Assembly (NCBI GenBank): GCA_019247845.1
Contig: JAFBAL010000039.1
Coordinates: forward strand, 55,166 to 119,165
Length of the DNA: 64,000 nt
DNA from: Alphaproteobacteria bacterium
GTDB taxonomy: Bacteria > Pseudomonadota > Alphaproteobacteria > Micropepsales > Micropepsaceae
Direction of reading: 5' to 3'
In this document: positions 54,187-64,000 of the stretch, piece after piece
Numbering within the stretch: position 1 is the stretch's first letter
Layout of the letters: each line of letters starts with the position of its first letter
Made by a program: the position numbers and the translations under genes
Notes under the pieces: generated by a model
What the model saw: only the letters and a program-made list of their open reading frames with translations
Told to the model about the DNA's origin: nothing
The model's database searches: none

Positions 54187-54666
54187 ATGAGCGCGGACGC
54201 AGAGAGCTTCGGCAGGCTGGTGCGCGAGCATCAGTCCCGCCTGCGCGCCTTCCTGCGCCGGCTGACGCGCGGCGACGCGGCGCTGGCGGACGACCTGGCG
54301 CAGGAGACCTTCCTCGAGGCGCATCGCAAGCTCGCGCAGTTCGAGGGCCGAGGGTCGTTCGTGTCCTGGCTCTTCGGCATCGCCTGGTCGCGTTTCCTGA
54401 TGGAACGGCGCAGGCGCAAGGAAGAGCCGCTGGGCGAGATCGAGGATACGGCCTTCGTCGACCCCCGGCCCGCGGCCGAGACGAGGCTCGACGTGGAACG
54501 CGGCATGGCGCGGCTGTCGGCCGAGGAGCGGGCGGCGCTTACTTTGTGCTACGCGCTCGGCTATTCGCATGGCGAGGCGGCCGGGATACTGGACATGCCG
54601 CTCGGCACGGTGAAATCTCACGTGCTGCGCGGACGCGAGAAACTGAAGGCGATGCTTGAGCCATGA
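54187..54666 (+). CDS. ECF-type RNA polymerase sigma factor
   Basis: This 159-residue protein has a sigma-2 domain (about 8-75) with DDLAQETFLEAHRKL for -10 recognition and a sigma-4 domain (about 105-155) with LSAEERAALTLCYALGYSHG, then GEAAGILDMPLGTVKSHVLRGREKL, the -35-binding helix-turn-helix. There is no sigma-3 domain, as expected for ECF sigma factors. It is followed by an overlapping small membrane protein (ATGA), the probable anti-sigma factor. The target promoters are unknown. Confidence 0.93.
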   Translation: MSADAESFGRLVREHQSRLRAFLRRLTRGDAALADDLAQETFLEAHRKLAQFEGRGSFVSWLFGIAWSRFLMERRRRKEEPLGEIEDTAFVDPRPAAETRLDVERGMARLSAEERAALTLCYALGYSHGEAAGILDMPLGTVKSHVLRGREKLKAMLEP

Positions 54667-54914
54667 CCGACGACCTCGACATCCTCTTGTCCGAGCCGCT
54701 CGACGACGTCGCCGACGACGGCTTCTCGGCGCGCATCCTGGCTGGGATCGAGCGCAAGGCGTGGTGGCGCGAGCGTGTCACGATGCTTGCCGCGGCAGTG
54801 GCGGCAGCGGCGGTCCTGCCCTTCGTTCCGGCCGCAGAGCTGGGTGCGGTGGCGTTCGCGGCGGGCGCGCTCACGCTGACCTTCGCCTTCGAACAGCGCT
54901 TGCGCGACGCCTGA
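54663..54914 (+). CDS. Probable anti-sigma factor, two membrane helices
   Basis: This 83-residue protein has a short acidic N-terminus (MTDDLDILLSEPLDDVADDG, then FSARILAG) and two hydrophobic segments (about 42-57 and 60-76). It lacks the zinc motif of RskA/ChrR types, and its small size is unusual. The ATGA overlap with the sigma gene argues that it binds the sigma factor, but direct sequence proof is absent. Confidence 0.6.
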   Translation: MTDDLDILLSEPLDDVADDGFSARILAGIERKAWWRERVTMLAAAVAAAAVLPFVPAAELGAVAFAAGALTLTFAFEQRLRDA

Positions 54915-55285
54915 TGCGCAAAATCGCCTACCGCAGCATCCCCGGCAAAGGCCGCGGCGTGATCGCGACCGACGCGATCGCAGGCGGCGAGACCGTCGAG
55001 CGCTCGCCGGTTCTGCCGATCTCGATGGGGACCTCGGAAGCCCCCGGCCTTTCCGACTATGCCTTCGCCTGGGGCGAGGACGTGCCGGGCTTCCCGGTGG
55101 GCCAGGAATGCGCCATAGGGCTTGGCTATCTCGGCCTCTACAACCATGCGCGGCCGTCCAACGTTCGCCTGCTGCGCCACTATGACGAGAGCGAGATGAG
55201 CATCGTCGCCTTGCGCGATATCCAGGTTGGCGAAGAGCTCACCATCGACTACGACATCCCGCTCTGGTTCGAGCCCAAAGGGTAA
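54914..55285 (+). CDS. SET-domain protein
   Basis: This 123-residue protein begins KIAYRSIPGKGRGVIATDAI and ends LGYLGLYNHARPSNVRLL followed by EELTIDYDIPLWF. These are the RGxxA..I start, N-H-S-like core and Y/D-rich ending of the SET methyltransferase fold. The SET core's catalytic Tyr would be the one in IDYD. Bacterial SET proteins act on lysines of proteins; this target is unknown. The TGA/ATG overlap places it directly in the sigma-factor operon. Confidence 0.82.
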   Translation: MRKIAYRSIPGKGRGVIATDAIAGGETVERSPVLPISMGTSEAPGLSDYAFAWGEDVPGFPVGQECAIGLGYLGLYNHARPSNVRLLRHYDESEMSIVALRDIQVGEELTIDYDIPLWFEPKG

Positions 55286-55290
55286 TCCGC

Positions 55291-55815
55291 ATGACCGTTT
55301 CCGAAGCCCAGCGCGACATGCGCCGCGCCTATGTCGGCGGCGGCCCCGGCGCCATCGTCTCGGCGCTGGTGTGGCTGGGCGCCTTCTTCGCGCTGCGGAA
55401 CAGCGACACGGCGCACGCCTTCTTCGTGTTGTTCGTCGGCGGCATGTTCATCTTCCCGGTCTCGATGCTCATCTGCCGCGCGGTCTTCCGCCGCGCGAAG
55501 GAAGAGGCCGGAAACGGGCTGGGCATGACCGCGCTGGAAAGCACCATCGCGATGATCGCAGGCCTGTTCGGATCGTGGCTGTTCCTCAAGCTCGAGCCCG
55601 CCTTCGTCTTTCCCTTCGCGGCCATCGCGGTGGGCACGCACTACTTCGCGTTCCGGACGGTCTATGGCGACGGCCTGTTCTGGGTGCTGGGTGCCCTGCT
55701 GACGGCGCTGGGCGTGTGGCAGATCCTGGGCTCCGCGGTTCCGGGCGGCGTTATCCTGTGGGTGGCCGGCGTCGAGTTCGTTTTCGGCGCGATCCTGACG
55801 GCGCGCGCGCTATAA
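55291..55815 (+). CDS. DUF7010-like membrane protein
   Basis: This 174-residue protein begins [20 protein letters not shown] and has about five hydrophobic segments, with the typical [11 protein letters not shown] and [14 protein letters not shown] start of a small uncharacterised family, probably DUF7010. It is 5 bases after the SET gene and lies in the same operon. No function is known. Confidence 0.7.
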   Translation: MTVSEAQRDMRRAYVGGGPGAIVSALVWLGAFFALRNSDTAHAFFVLFVGGMFIFPVSMLICRAVFRRAKEEAGNGLGMTALESTIAMIAGLFGSWLFLKLEPAFVFPFAAIAVGTHYFAFRTVYGDGLFWVLGALLTALGVWQILGSAVPGGVILWVAGVEFVFGAILTARAL

Positions 55816-56430
55816 AGCGCCGATGCCGCACTACCGTTACGAGTCGCAGTACCTCAAGACCGCGCCCGGCCCCATCGCCGGCGTGGACGAGGCCGGACGC
55901 GGGCCGCTGGCCGGGCCGGTCGTCGCGGCGGCGGTGATCCTGGAGCGCGGCCGCATCCCCAAGGGGCTGAACGATTCCAAACAGCTCAGCCACGAGACGC
56001 GCGAGGCGCTGTTCCCCCTGATCTTCGAGCGCGCCATCGCGGTCGGCATCGGCGAGGCCAGCGTCGACGAGATCGACCTGATCAACATCCGCCAGGCGAC
56101 GCACCTGGCGATGGCCCGCGCCGTTCGCGCGCTCTCGGTCGCGGCCGCCTTCGCGCTGGTCGACGGCAACGACGCCCCGGCGCTGCCCTGCCCCTGCGAC
56201 ACGCTGGTCGACGGCGACGCGCGCTCGCTCTCCATCGCCGCGGCCTCGATCGTGGCCAAGGTCACGCGCGACCGGATGATGGCGGCGCTGCACGACGAAC
56301 ACCCGCATTACGGCTGGGCGAGCAACAAGGGCTACGGCACCGAGGAGCACCTGATCGCGCTCGGGCGGCACGGCGTGACCCGCCACCACCGCCGTTCGTT
56401 CTCACCCGTCCACAACATCTTGTATGGTGG

Positions 56431-57601
<1,171 letters not shown>

Positions 57602-57603
57602 GG

Positions 57604-57912
57604 ATGCGGGCGGCTCGGCGGTTTGTCGTCCCAGTGCTGCTTGCGGTCGCGCCGCTCGCGGCCGGCTGCCAGATGCTCGCCTTTCCCGACGAGATCCTGC
57701 CGACCGACAAGGTGCAGAACGAGCAGCAGGCGATATTGCTGGCGCAGCAGGATTGCGGCCCCGGCACCAGCTCGCCCGACGCCTGGGAGGCGCGCCTCGA
57801 AGGCGGCACGTGGAAAGCGTGGTGGAGCTACCGCCAGAGCGAGATCACCGTCGAGATCGACAAGAAGACCGGCGAGTTCCGCGACTGCCACGTGGACTTG
57901 GTGCCGAACTAG
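57604..57912 (+). CDS. Small lipoprotein
   Basis: This 102-residue protein starts 2 bases after the ccrM stop. The signal peptide MRAARRFVVPVLLAVAPLAA is followed by a lipobox Cys22 (AAGC). The mature region contains two further cysteines (QQDCGPGT and FRDCHVDL), likely forming a disulfide. The target is the envelope. No family was recognised. It overlaps the end of mutY by 4 bases. Confidence 0.75.
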   Translation: MRAARRFVVPVLLAVAPLAAGCQMLAFPDEILPTDKVQNEQQAILLAQQDCGPGTSSPDAWEARLEGGTWKAWWSYRQSEITVEIDKKTGEFRDCHVDLVPN

Positions 57913-58943
57913 AGCACAGTGTCGTCGCCCACGATCTTCTTCATCACCGTCGGCAGCGCCGCGTTGGCGAGGTCGCGCACCCATCTGCCTTCCGCCTCCG
58001 GATGCTTGGCGACGACGGTCTCGTAGACCTCGATCTCCAGCTCGAAATGCGTGAAGCCGTGGCGGACGATGCCCAGGCGCTTCTTCCAGTCCGCCTTGAA
58101 CGGCGCCTGCGCCATCGCTTCGTCGCGCGACGGGAAATCTTCGGCCCAGGGGCCGAGCGGCGGCTGCTGCATGCCGCCGAGCAACCCGCTTTCCGGGCGC
58201 CTGACGAGAAGCACCGCGCCGTCGGCATCGCGCGCGACGAAGGCGGCGCCCCGCTTCAACGGACGCAGCGCCTTTTCGCCTTTGATCGGAAGCTGTTCCT
58301 GGATGCCGAGCTTGCGCGCCTGGCAGTCCTCGAACAGCGGGCAGCCCATGCAGGCTGGTTTCTTGGGCGGGCAGATCGCCGAGCCCAGGTCCATCATTGC
58401 TTGCGCGAAATCGCCGGCACGCGTCCCGGGCACCAGCGATTGGCCGAGACCGCGCAGCCGCGTCTTCACCTTCGCCAGCGGCTCCCGGATCGCGAACAGC
58501 CGCGCCACGACGCGCTCGGCGTTCGCGTCCATCGCGGCATAGGGCAGATCGAAGGCGATGGCGGCGATGGCGCCCGCGGTGTAGTCGCCGATGCCGGGCA
58601 GCGCGCGCAACCCGTCGTGGCTTTGCGGAAACTTGCCGCCGAGCTCGCTCGCCACCACCTGCGCCGCTTTGTGCAGGTTGCGGGCGCGGGCGTAGTAGCC
58701 CAGTCCCGCCCAGGCCGCGAGCACGTCGTCGAGCGGTGCTACCGCCAGCGCCTCGACAGTCGGCCAGCGCTCCAGGAACTTGCGGTAATAGCCCGCGACC
58801 GCCTGGACGGTCGTCTGCTGCAGCATGATCTCGCTCAGCCAGACCTGGTAGGGGTCGGCGCGCTTCCCTGCGGGCACCCGCCACGGCAGCACGCGACGGT
58901 GGACGTCGTACCAGGCGAGAAGGCGGCTGGCGGGACTGCCCAT
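57909..58943 (-). CDS. mutY: A/G-specific adenine glycosylase
   Basis: This enzyme removes adenine opposite 8-oxoguanine. LSEIMLQQTTVQAV (catalytic Glu), LPGIGDYTAGAIAAIAF (HhH with the Asp) and the 4Fe-4S site CPPKKPACMGCPLFEDC are all visible. A NUDIX-like C-terminal domain (about 235-340) recognises 8-oxoG. The ATG at 58943 (344 residues) is chosen because an alternative at 59030 leaves just 12 bases to the divergent DUF721 start and adds a low-complexity leader. Confidence 0.93.
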   Translation of the reverse strand: MGSPASRLLAWYDVHRRVLPWRVPAGKRADPYQVWLSEIMLQQTTVQAVAGYYRKFLERWPTVEALAVAPLDDVLAAWAGLGYYARARNLHKAAQVVASELGGKFPQSHDGLRALPGIGDYTAGAIAAIAFDLPYAAMDANAERVVARLFAIREPLAKVKTRLRGLGQSLVPGTRAGDFAQAMMDLGSAICPPKKPACMGCPLFEDCQARKLGIQEQLPIKGEKALRPLKRGAAFVARDADGAVLLVRRPESGLLGGMQQPPLGPWAEDFPSRDEAMAQAPFKADWKKRLGIVRHGFTHFELEIEVYETVVAKHPEAEGRWVRDLANAALPTVMKKIVGDDTVL

Positions 58944-59042
58944 GGCAGCAACGGCGGTGGCTGAGCCCTCCGCGGGATTGCCCGTTGGATCGTCCTGGGT
59001 GATTCGCGCATTTCGCTTCGGCGATGGCATAATCGGCACGCT

Positions 59043-59552
59043 ATGGCGTCGAAGGCGAAAGACAAACAGCTTCCGTTGCCCCTGCCCAAGCGGCGGGGCC
59101 GCGCGACCGCGCTCGGCGACGAGGTCCGCCCGTCCGGCCAGGCGGCCTTCGACCGTGCCGGCTTTGCCGATCCGACCCTCCTGCTGCATTGGGAAGAGAT
59201 CGCCGGCCCCGACACAGCCCGGCTGACCCGGCCGCTCAAGCTGACCGAGGGGCCGTCCGGAGGGGTGCTGACCCTCAAGGCCGAGCCGGGCGCCGCGGTC
59301 TTCCTGCAGCACGAGACCCGGCCGCTCTGCGAGCGCATCAACGCCTATCTGGGCCGCCCGGCCGTGGCGCGGCTGCGATTCGTGCAAGGCAGCGTGAAGC
59401 CGCCGCCGCCCCCGCCGGTCCGCCGCAAGCCCAAGGCCCCCGTGCTGCCGACCGATCCGGCCCTGCAATATCAGGGGCCGGAAGGGTTAAAGGACGCTCT
59501 GGTCCGGCTGGCCAAGGCGCGCCGCCCGCCCATTAACAAGGCCCAGGATTGA
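59043..59552 (+). CDS. DUF721/DciA-like protein
   Basis: This 169-residue basic protein has the DUF721 core: DPTLLLHWEEIAGPDTARLTRP followed by GGVLTLKAEPGAAVFLQHET, then RINAYLGRPAVARLRFVQG. DciA proteins in this family load the replicative helicase DnaB in bacteria lacking DnaC. The Pro-rich linker (PPPPPPVRRKPK) leads to a helical C-terminus. It lies between mutY (divergent) and dsbA, as in related genomes. Confidence 0.85.
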   Translation: MASKAKDKQLPLPLPKRRGRATALGDEVRPSGQAAFDRAGFADPTLLLHWEEIAGPDTARLTRPLKLTEGPSGGVLTLKAEPGAAVFLQHETRPLCERINAYLGRPAVARLRFVQGSVKPPPPPPVRRKPKAPVLPTDPALQYQGPEGLKDALVRLAKARRPPINKAQD

Positions 59553-59603
59553 AGGATTCCGGCGGCTCTGCCACAAGTCGTCCGCTTGCAGGAGTGGACC
59601 CAG

Positions 59604-60284
59604 GTGAACCGCAATCAGCTCATCATCGCCCTCGTCGCCGTCGTGATCATCATCGCCGCGGCTGTCGGCTACTATAAGTTCTTCCCCAGCCAGACGACCT
59701 CCGGCGCGATCCCCGATGCCACGGCCTCGACCGGGCCGGGCTACACCATCGCAGCAGACGACCGCACCATGGGCAACCCGAAGGCCAAGGTGGTGATGAT
59801 CGAATACGCGGCCCCCACTTGCCCGCATTGCGCCCATTTCAACGAGACCGTCGTCCCGTTCCTCAAGCAGAACTACATCCAGACCGGAAAGGTCTTCTAC
59901 GTCTTCCGCGTCTTCCCGCTGCACCCCACCGACGGCGCGGCCGAGGCGATGGCGCGCTGTTTGCCTGCGGATAACTATTTCGAGTTCATTGACCTGCTGT
60001 TCCGGAATCAGGCCAAGTGGGACTGGGAGTATGGCGTTCAGGACCTGCATGGCGCGCTTGTCAGCATGGGCCGACTCGCCGGAATGACTCCCGAGAAGGT
60101 AGACAGCTGCATCGCGGACAAGGCGATGGCTGAGCGTATCAACAAGGTCGCGATGGATGGGCAGACCCGTTACAACATCACCGGAACGCCGACGTTCGTC
60201 ATCAACGGCGTCGTGCACCAGTCCGGCGAGATGGGCACTCCGGCCGACCTTCAAAGCGTGCTCGATCCGCTGCTCAAGAAGTGA
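59604..60284 (+). CDS. DsbA-family thiol-disulfide oxidoreductase
   Basis: The GTG at 59604 is used because GCAGGAG lies 9 bases before it; the product is 226 residues. An N-terminal membrane segment (about 5-24) anchors the domain in the periplasm. The active site is CPHC at 73-76, with GTPTFVING containing the cis-Pro loop near 190. Inserted helices match the DsbA fold. It promotes disulfide formation in exported proteins such as the many Cys-bearing ones in this window. It is 39 bases before smc. Confidence 0.9.
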   Translation: MNRNQLIIALVAVVIIIAAAVGYYKFFPSQTTSGAIPDATASTGPGYTIAADDRTMGNPKAKVVMIEYAAPTCPHCAHFNETVVPFLKQNYIQTGKVFYVFRVFPLHPTDGAAEAMARCLPADNYFEFIDLLFRNQAKWDWEYGVQDLHGALVSMGRLAGMTPEKVDSCIADKAMAERINKVAMDGQTRYNITGTPTFVINGVVHQSGEMGTPADLQSVLDPLLKK

Positions 60285-60323
60285 CGGCCGGGCCGCAACA
60301 CAGCGCAAGGCGGCGCGCGTCCA

Positions 60324-63300
60324 GTGAAGTTTTCGCGGCTTAGACTTTCCGGCTTCAAATCGTTCGTCGAGCCGACGGAGCTGTTCATCGAGCCGGGGCT
60401 GACGGCGATCGTCGGCCCCAACGGCTGCGGCAAGTCGAACCTGTTCGACGCGCTGCGCTGGGTGATGGGCGAGACGCGCCCGACCTCGGTGCGCGGCAGC
60501 GAGATGGACGACGTGATCTTCGCAGGGTCCGCGGGGCGTCCGTCGCGCAACGTCGCCGAGGTGACGCTGTTCGTTGACAATTCCGACCGCAGCGCCAATG
60601 CGCCCTATAACGAGTACGAGCAGATCGAAGTCTCGCGCAAGATCGAGCGCGAGGCGGGCTCGGTCTACAAGATCAACGGCCGCGAGGTGCGCCAGCGCGA
60701 CGTGCAGATCTTCTTCGCCGACGCGTCGTCGGGCGCGGCCTCCACCGCCTTCGTGCGCCAGGGCCAGATCGGCATGCTGGTCGGCGCCAAGCCGCTCGCC
60801 CGCCGCGCCATCCTGGAAGAAGCCGCCGGCATCGCGGGCCTGCACCAGCGTCGCCACGAAGCCGAGCTGCGCTTGAAGGCGGCCGAGACCAACATGGGCC
60901 GGCTCGAGGACATCATCCGCGAGGTCGAGGGCCAGCTCGCCAGCCTGAAGCGCCAGGCGCGCCAGGCCGCGCGCTATCGCAACCTCTCCGGCCATATCCG
61001 CAAGGCCGAAGCGCTGGCGCATTACCTGCGCTGGACCGCGGCCGAGCTGCGTTCGCGCGCCGCGGAAGAAGCACTGGCAGCGGCCTCCGCCGCCGTCACC
61101 GTCGCCGGCGAGCACGCCTCGCATGCCGGCGCCGCGCAGGCCGAAGCCGCGAGCGTGCTGCCGCCGCTGCGACAGACGGAAGCGGAGAAATCCGCGGCGC
61201 TGCATCGCCTGGTCGTCGAGCGCGATGCGCTGGATGCCGAGGAACAGCGCGCGCGCGACACCGCCGAGAGCCTGCGCCTGCGCATCGTCCAGACCGACCA
61301 GGACAACGAGCGCGAACGCGCGCACGACAACGACGCCGCCAGCGCCATCGAGACCTTGGCCGGCGAGGCGTCCGGGCTCGAAGCTGCCGCGTCGCGTGCC
61401 GCCGACGAGCTGGCCGAAGCGGATGCGCAGGCCATCGCGCTTGCCGATGCGCTCGACGACAGCGAACGCCTGCTCGAGCGGCTGACCGCGGAGCTCGCCG
61501 AATGGAACGCGGCGCGTCAGAGCCACGAACGCGCGCGCGAAGTCGCGTCCGCGCTCGCCGAGACCAGCGGCCATCAACTCGCCGAAGCCGAAGCGCGCCT
61601 GGAACAGGCGATGGCCGGCGTGACCGACTTGCCCGACGTGCTGCTGGCGCAAACCGCGACCGAAGAAGCGCGCACCTTGGCCGAGACCGCGCGCCTGGCG
61701 CTGACCGGCGCGCGCGCAGCACTGGAAGACGCCGAGCGCGCCGAAGCGGCCGCGAAGGCGCCGCTAGAAGACGCCGAGCGCGCGGTGCAGATGCTGTCGG
61801 CGGAAGCCAAGGCGCTCGCCGACCTGCTGCAGCCCGAGGGCCAGGGTCTGTGGCCGCCGATGGTCGACGCCGTGACGGTCCTGCCCGGCTATGAAGGCGC
61901 GCTCGCGGCCGCCTTGGGCGACGATCTCCAGGCGCCGCTCGACGAGGCAGCCCCGCATCACTGGCGCGACCTCGGCCAGTTCGAGACGCTGCTGCCGCTG
62001 CCCGACGAGTCGAAGCCGCTGAAGGAATTCGTCTCGGCGCCGCCGGCGCTCGACCGCCGCCTGCTCATGACGGGCGTGGTGTTTCCGGACCGCGGCGCCG
62101 AGCTGCAGAACCAGCTCCATCCCGGCCAGCGCCTTGTTTCGGCGCGCGGCGACTTGTGGCGCTGGGACGGCTACGCGGCTTCGGCCGACGCGCCCTCGCC
62201 CGCCGCGGCGCGCCTGACGCAGCGCAATCGCTTGGCAGCGCTCGAAACCGACATCGCCGCGGCCAAGGATCTGCGCGCCGAGGCTTTCGCGGCGTATACG
62301 GCCGCCAAGGAAGCCGCCGACGCAGCGCGCGAAGCCGAACTCGCGGCCGAGCACGAAGACCGCCGCACCGAACGCGGCCTGATCGAAGCGCAGGACGACG
62401 CTGCCCGCACCGCACGCGCGGCCGCCGAACGCGCGTCGCGTCTCGCCTCGCTCGAAGCCGAGATCCGCCGCCTGACCGCATCGCGCGACGCGGCCCGCGA
62501 GGCGGAACAGCAGGCATCCGAAAAGCTCAAGGAGCTGGGCGACGGCCAGGCGCTCAACCAATCGGTCGCCGAGACGCGCCAGCAGACCTCCGACGCGCGC
62601 GCAACCAGCAGCGAAGCGCGCGCCACCGTCGAAGGCTTGAAGCGCGACCGCGAGCAGCGCCAGCGCCGTCTCTCGGCAATCGCCGAAGAGAGCACGCGCT
62701 GGCAGACGCGCCGCGAGGCCGCGTCCCGGCAGATGGGCGAGCTTGCGCGCCGCCGCGACGAGCTGAACGCGCTGCTGACGCAAGCCGAGGCCATTCCGGC
62801 CGCGATCGCCGAGAAGCGCGGCGCCCTGCTCGACGCCATCGGCGCGGCCGACGCGGCGCGCGCGGAAGCCGCCGATGCGCGCGCCAGCGCCGAGACCGCA
62901 CTTGCCGAAGCCGACAAGGTGGCCAAGGCCGCCGAAGCCGCGTTCTCCGTCTCGCGCGAGGAACGTGCCCGCGCCGAGGCGACCTTGGAGGCAGAGACCG
63001 GTCGCATGACCGAGCTGCGCCAGCGCATCCACGACGAGCTCGAGATCGGCCCCGACGAGCTGGCCGAACGTGCCGAGCTCAAGGACGAGCAGGAGCTGCC
63101 GCCGCTCGACCAGGCCGAGAAGCGCGTCGAGAAGCTGAAGCAGGAGCGCGAGCAGCTCGGCGGCGTGAACCTGCGCGCCGAGGAAGAGGCGGCCGAGCAG
63201 GAGCAGCGGCTGACCGGCCTCACCACCGATCGCGACGATCTCGTCGGCGCCATCGACCGGCTGCGCCGCGGCATCGCCACGCTCAACCGCGAAGGCCGCG

Positions 63301-63779
63301 AGCGGCTGCTCGAAAGCTTCGAGAAGGTGAACAGGAACTTCCAGGAGCTGTTCACCAAGCTGTTCGAGGGCGGCGAGGCAAAGCTCACTTTCACGGAGTC
63401 CGAAGACCCGCTCGAGGCCGGCCTGGAAATCTATGCCCGCCCGCCGGGCAAGCGCCTGCAGCAGCTCTCGCTGCTGTCGGGCGGCGAGCAGGCGCTGACC
63501 GCGATGGCGCTGATCTTCGCGGTGTTCCTGGCCAACCCGGCGCCCGTCTGCGTGCTGGACGAAGTGGACGCGCCGCTCGACGACGCCAATGTCGAGCGCT
63601 TCTGCAACATGCTCGACCAGATGGTCGAGCTGGCCGATACGCGCTTCCTGGTCATCACCCACCACGCGCTGACCATGTCGCGCATGCACCGCCTGTTCGG
63701 CGTGACCATGGCCGAACGCGGCGTGAGCCAGCTGGTGTCGGTGACTCTCGCCGAAGCCGAGCGCGTCGCGGCGGAGTAG
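60324..63779 (+). CDS. smc: Chromosome segregation ATPase SMC
   Basis: This 1151-residue protein starts at a GTG giving MKFSRLRLSGFKSFVEPTEL. Walker A is GPNGCGKSN at 31-39. Two long coiled coils flank the hinge (about 500-615, with VDAVTVLPGYEGALAAALG). The C-terminal head has LSLLSGGEQALTAMALIFAV (signature) and VCVLDEVDAPLDDANV (Walker B). It dimerises and works with ScpA/ScpB to organise and segregate chromosomes. The length matches alphaproteobacterial SMC (about 1150). Confidence 0.96.
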   Translation: MKFSRLRLSGFKSFVEPTELFIEPGLTAIVGPNGCGKSNLFDALRWVMGETRPTSVRGSEMDDVIFAGSAGRPSRNVAEVTLFVDNSDRSANAPYNEYEQIEVSRKIEREAGSVYKINGREVRQRDVQIFFADASSGAASTAFVRQGQIGMLVGAKPLARRAILEEAAGIAGLHQRRHEAELRLKAAETNMGRLEDIIREVEGQLASLKRQARQAARYRNLSGHIRKAEALAHYLRWTAAELRSRAAEEALAAASAAVTVAGEHASHAGAAQAEAASVLPPLRQTEAEKSAALHRLVVERDALDAEEQRARDTAESLRLRIVQTDQDNERERAHDNDAASAIETLAGEASGLEAAASRAADELAEADAQAIALADALDDSERLLERLTAELAEWNAARQSHERAREVASALAETSGHQLAEAEARLEQAMAGVTDLPDVLLAQTATEEARTLAETARLALTGARAALEDAERAEAAAKAPLEDAERAVQMLSAEAKALADLLQPEGQGLWPPMVDAVTVLPGYEGALAAALGDDLQAPLDEAAPHHWRDLGQFETLLPLPDESKPLKEFVSAPPALDRRLLMTGVVFPDRGAELQNQLHPGQRLVSARGDLWRWDGYAASADAPSPAAARLTQRNRLAALETDIAAAKDLRAEAFAAYTAAKEAADAAREAELAAEHEDRRTERGLIEAQDDAARTARAAAERASRLASLEAEIRRLTASRDAAREAEQQASEKLKELGDGQALNQSVAETRQQTSDARATSSEARATVEGLKRDREQRQRRLSAIAEESTRWQTRREAASRQMGELARRRDELNALLTQAEAIPAAIAEKRGALLDAIGAADAARAEAADARASAETALAEADKVAKAAEAAFSVSREERARAEATLEAETGRMTELRQRIHDELEIGPDELAERAELKDEQELPPLDQAEKRVEKLKQEREQLGGVNLRAEEEAAEQEQRLTGLTTDRDDLVGAIDRLRRGIATLNREGRERLLESFEKVNRNFQELFTKLFEGGEAKLTFTESEDPLEAGLEIYARPPGKRLQQLSLLSGGEQALTAMALIFAVFLANPAPVCVLDEVDAPLDDANVERFCNMLDQMVELADTRFLVITHHALTMSRMHRLFGVTMAERGVSQLVSVTLAEAERVAAE

Positions 63780-63876
63780 GAAAGGCGAATTGCGTTCCGG
63801 CGGATCAGCCACGATGTCATTCCCGGCGAGCATCGGCGCGATAGCGTCGATGTGAGGGAAGCGACTGTCTTCGACG

Positions 63877-64000
63877 TCAAGCGGTTTGCCATGGGTTTTT
63901 GTCTCTGAGGATAGCGTTGAGGATGGTCAGGAGCTTTCTGGCCACGGCGATGATTGCGACCATCTTTGGCTTTCCGGCGGTGATGAGGCGCTCGTAGAAG
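63877..64000 (-). mobile_element. C-terminal end of an IS110-family transposase (partial)
   Basis: Reading leftwards from the right edge gives FYERLITAGKPKMVAIIAVA, then RKLLTILNAILRDKNPWQTA and a TGA at 63877-63879. This is the well-known C-terminus of IS110/IS116/IS902 transposases (YERLxxxGKPxKVAxxAVxRKLLxxLNAxLRDxxPW). The 5' part lies outside the window. IS110 elements use a DEDD-type transposase and a bridge RNA and lack inverted repeats. Confidence 0.85.

Noticed and set aside
61764..63833. A 689-codon antisense frame over smc
   Set aside because: A shadow of the coiled-coil coding region. No family motifs, and smc itself is unambiguous.

Overview
The window is about 64 kb of GC-rich chromosome, most likely from an alphaproteobacterium. 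The evidence is a CcrM-type GANTC methyltransferase beside RNase HII, a bacteriophytochrome with an HWE-family kinase, and three gene blocks commonly seen together in that class: pdxH...dnaJ...fabI-phosphatase-aroC, xseB-dxs...tlyA-RNA methyltransferase, and smc-dsbA-DUF721-mutY...ccrM-rnhB. A Caulobacterales, Sphingomonadales or Micropepsales-like relative would fit, but the genus cannot be fixed from the sequence alone. No rRNA, complete tRNA, CRISPR array or prophage is visible.

Layout. Positions 1-2660: the tail of an unknown gene, a small secreted protein, a GH13 alpha-glucosidase and a 0.6 kb gap with a gene remnant. 2661-5725: heme oxygenase plus bacteriophytochrome kinase, a self-contained red/far-red light sensor. 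5731-11580: secreted proteins, an MFS exporter, a sulfotransferase, a CorA-like transporter and an SDR. 11612-16192: a pdxH-cation efflux-secreted protein operon, a VapBC-like toxin-antitoxin pair, a Sel1 lipoprotein and a DnaJ-like cochaperone. 16325-19112: a small secreted protein, a serine hydrolase and an alpha/beta hydrolase. 19274-23287: fabI, a lipoprotein, two histidine phosphatases, aroC and a YjbR-like gene, tightly packed. 23178-30619 (minus strand): a secreted C13-like protease, a TrmA-family methyltransferase, tlyA, a ParE toxin locus, an unknown gene, a Kelch protein, dxs and xseB.

30656-40987 is the most unusual stretch. A 1050-residue TonB-dependent receptor is surrounded by a TPR/2-oxoglutarate oxygenase, a TPR/sulfotransferase, a TPR/aspartyl beta-hydroxylase, a small secreted cysteine-containing protein and a second sulfotransferase-like P-loop protein. 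This looks like a set of modifying enzymes dedicated to one substrate. 40989-50012 holds sppA, a small catabolic operon (PEP mutase/isocitrate lyase family, AhpD-like, hydrolase), a second TonB receptor, a PQQ-type propeller protein and a DUF5829-like protein.

50013-50973 is an AT-richer island with a Panacea (DUF4065/SocA-like) antitoxin, apparently frameshifted, and a candidate toxin. It is followed by a radical SAM gene with a promoter overlapping a LexA-like box and probably a leaderless message. 53654-55815 is an ECF sigma/anti-sigma module with membrane proteins and a SET-domain protein. 55823-63779 is the rnhB-ccrM-lipoprotein-mutY-DUF721-dsbA-smc block, with five GANTC sites packed just before ccrM. 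The right edge contains the C-terminal end of an IS110-family transposase.
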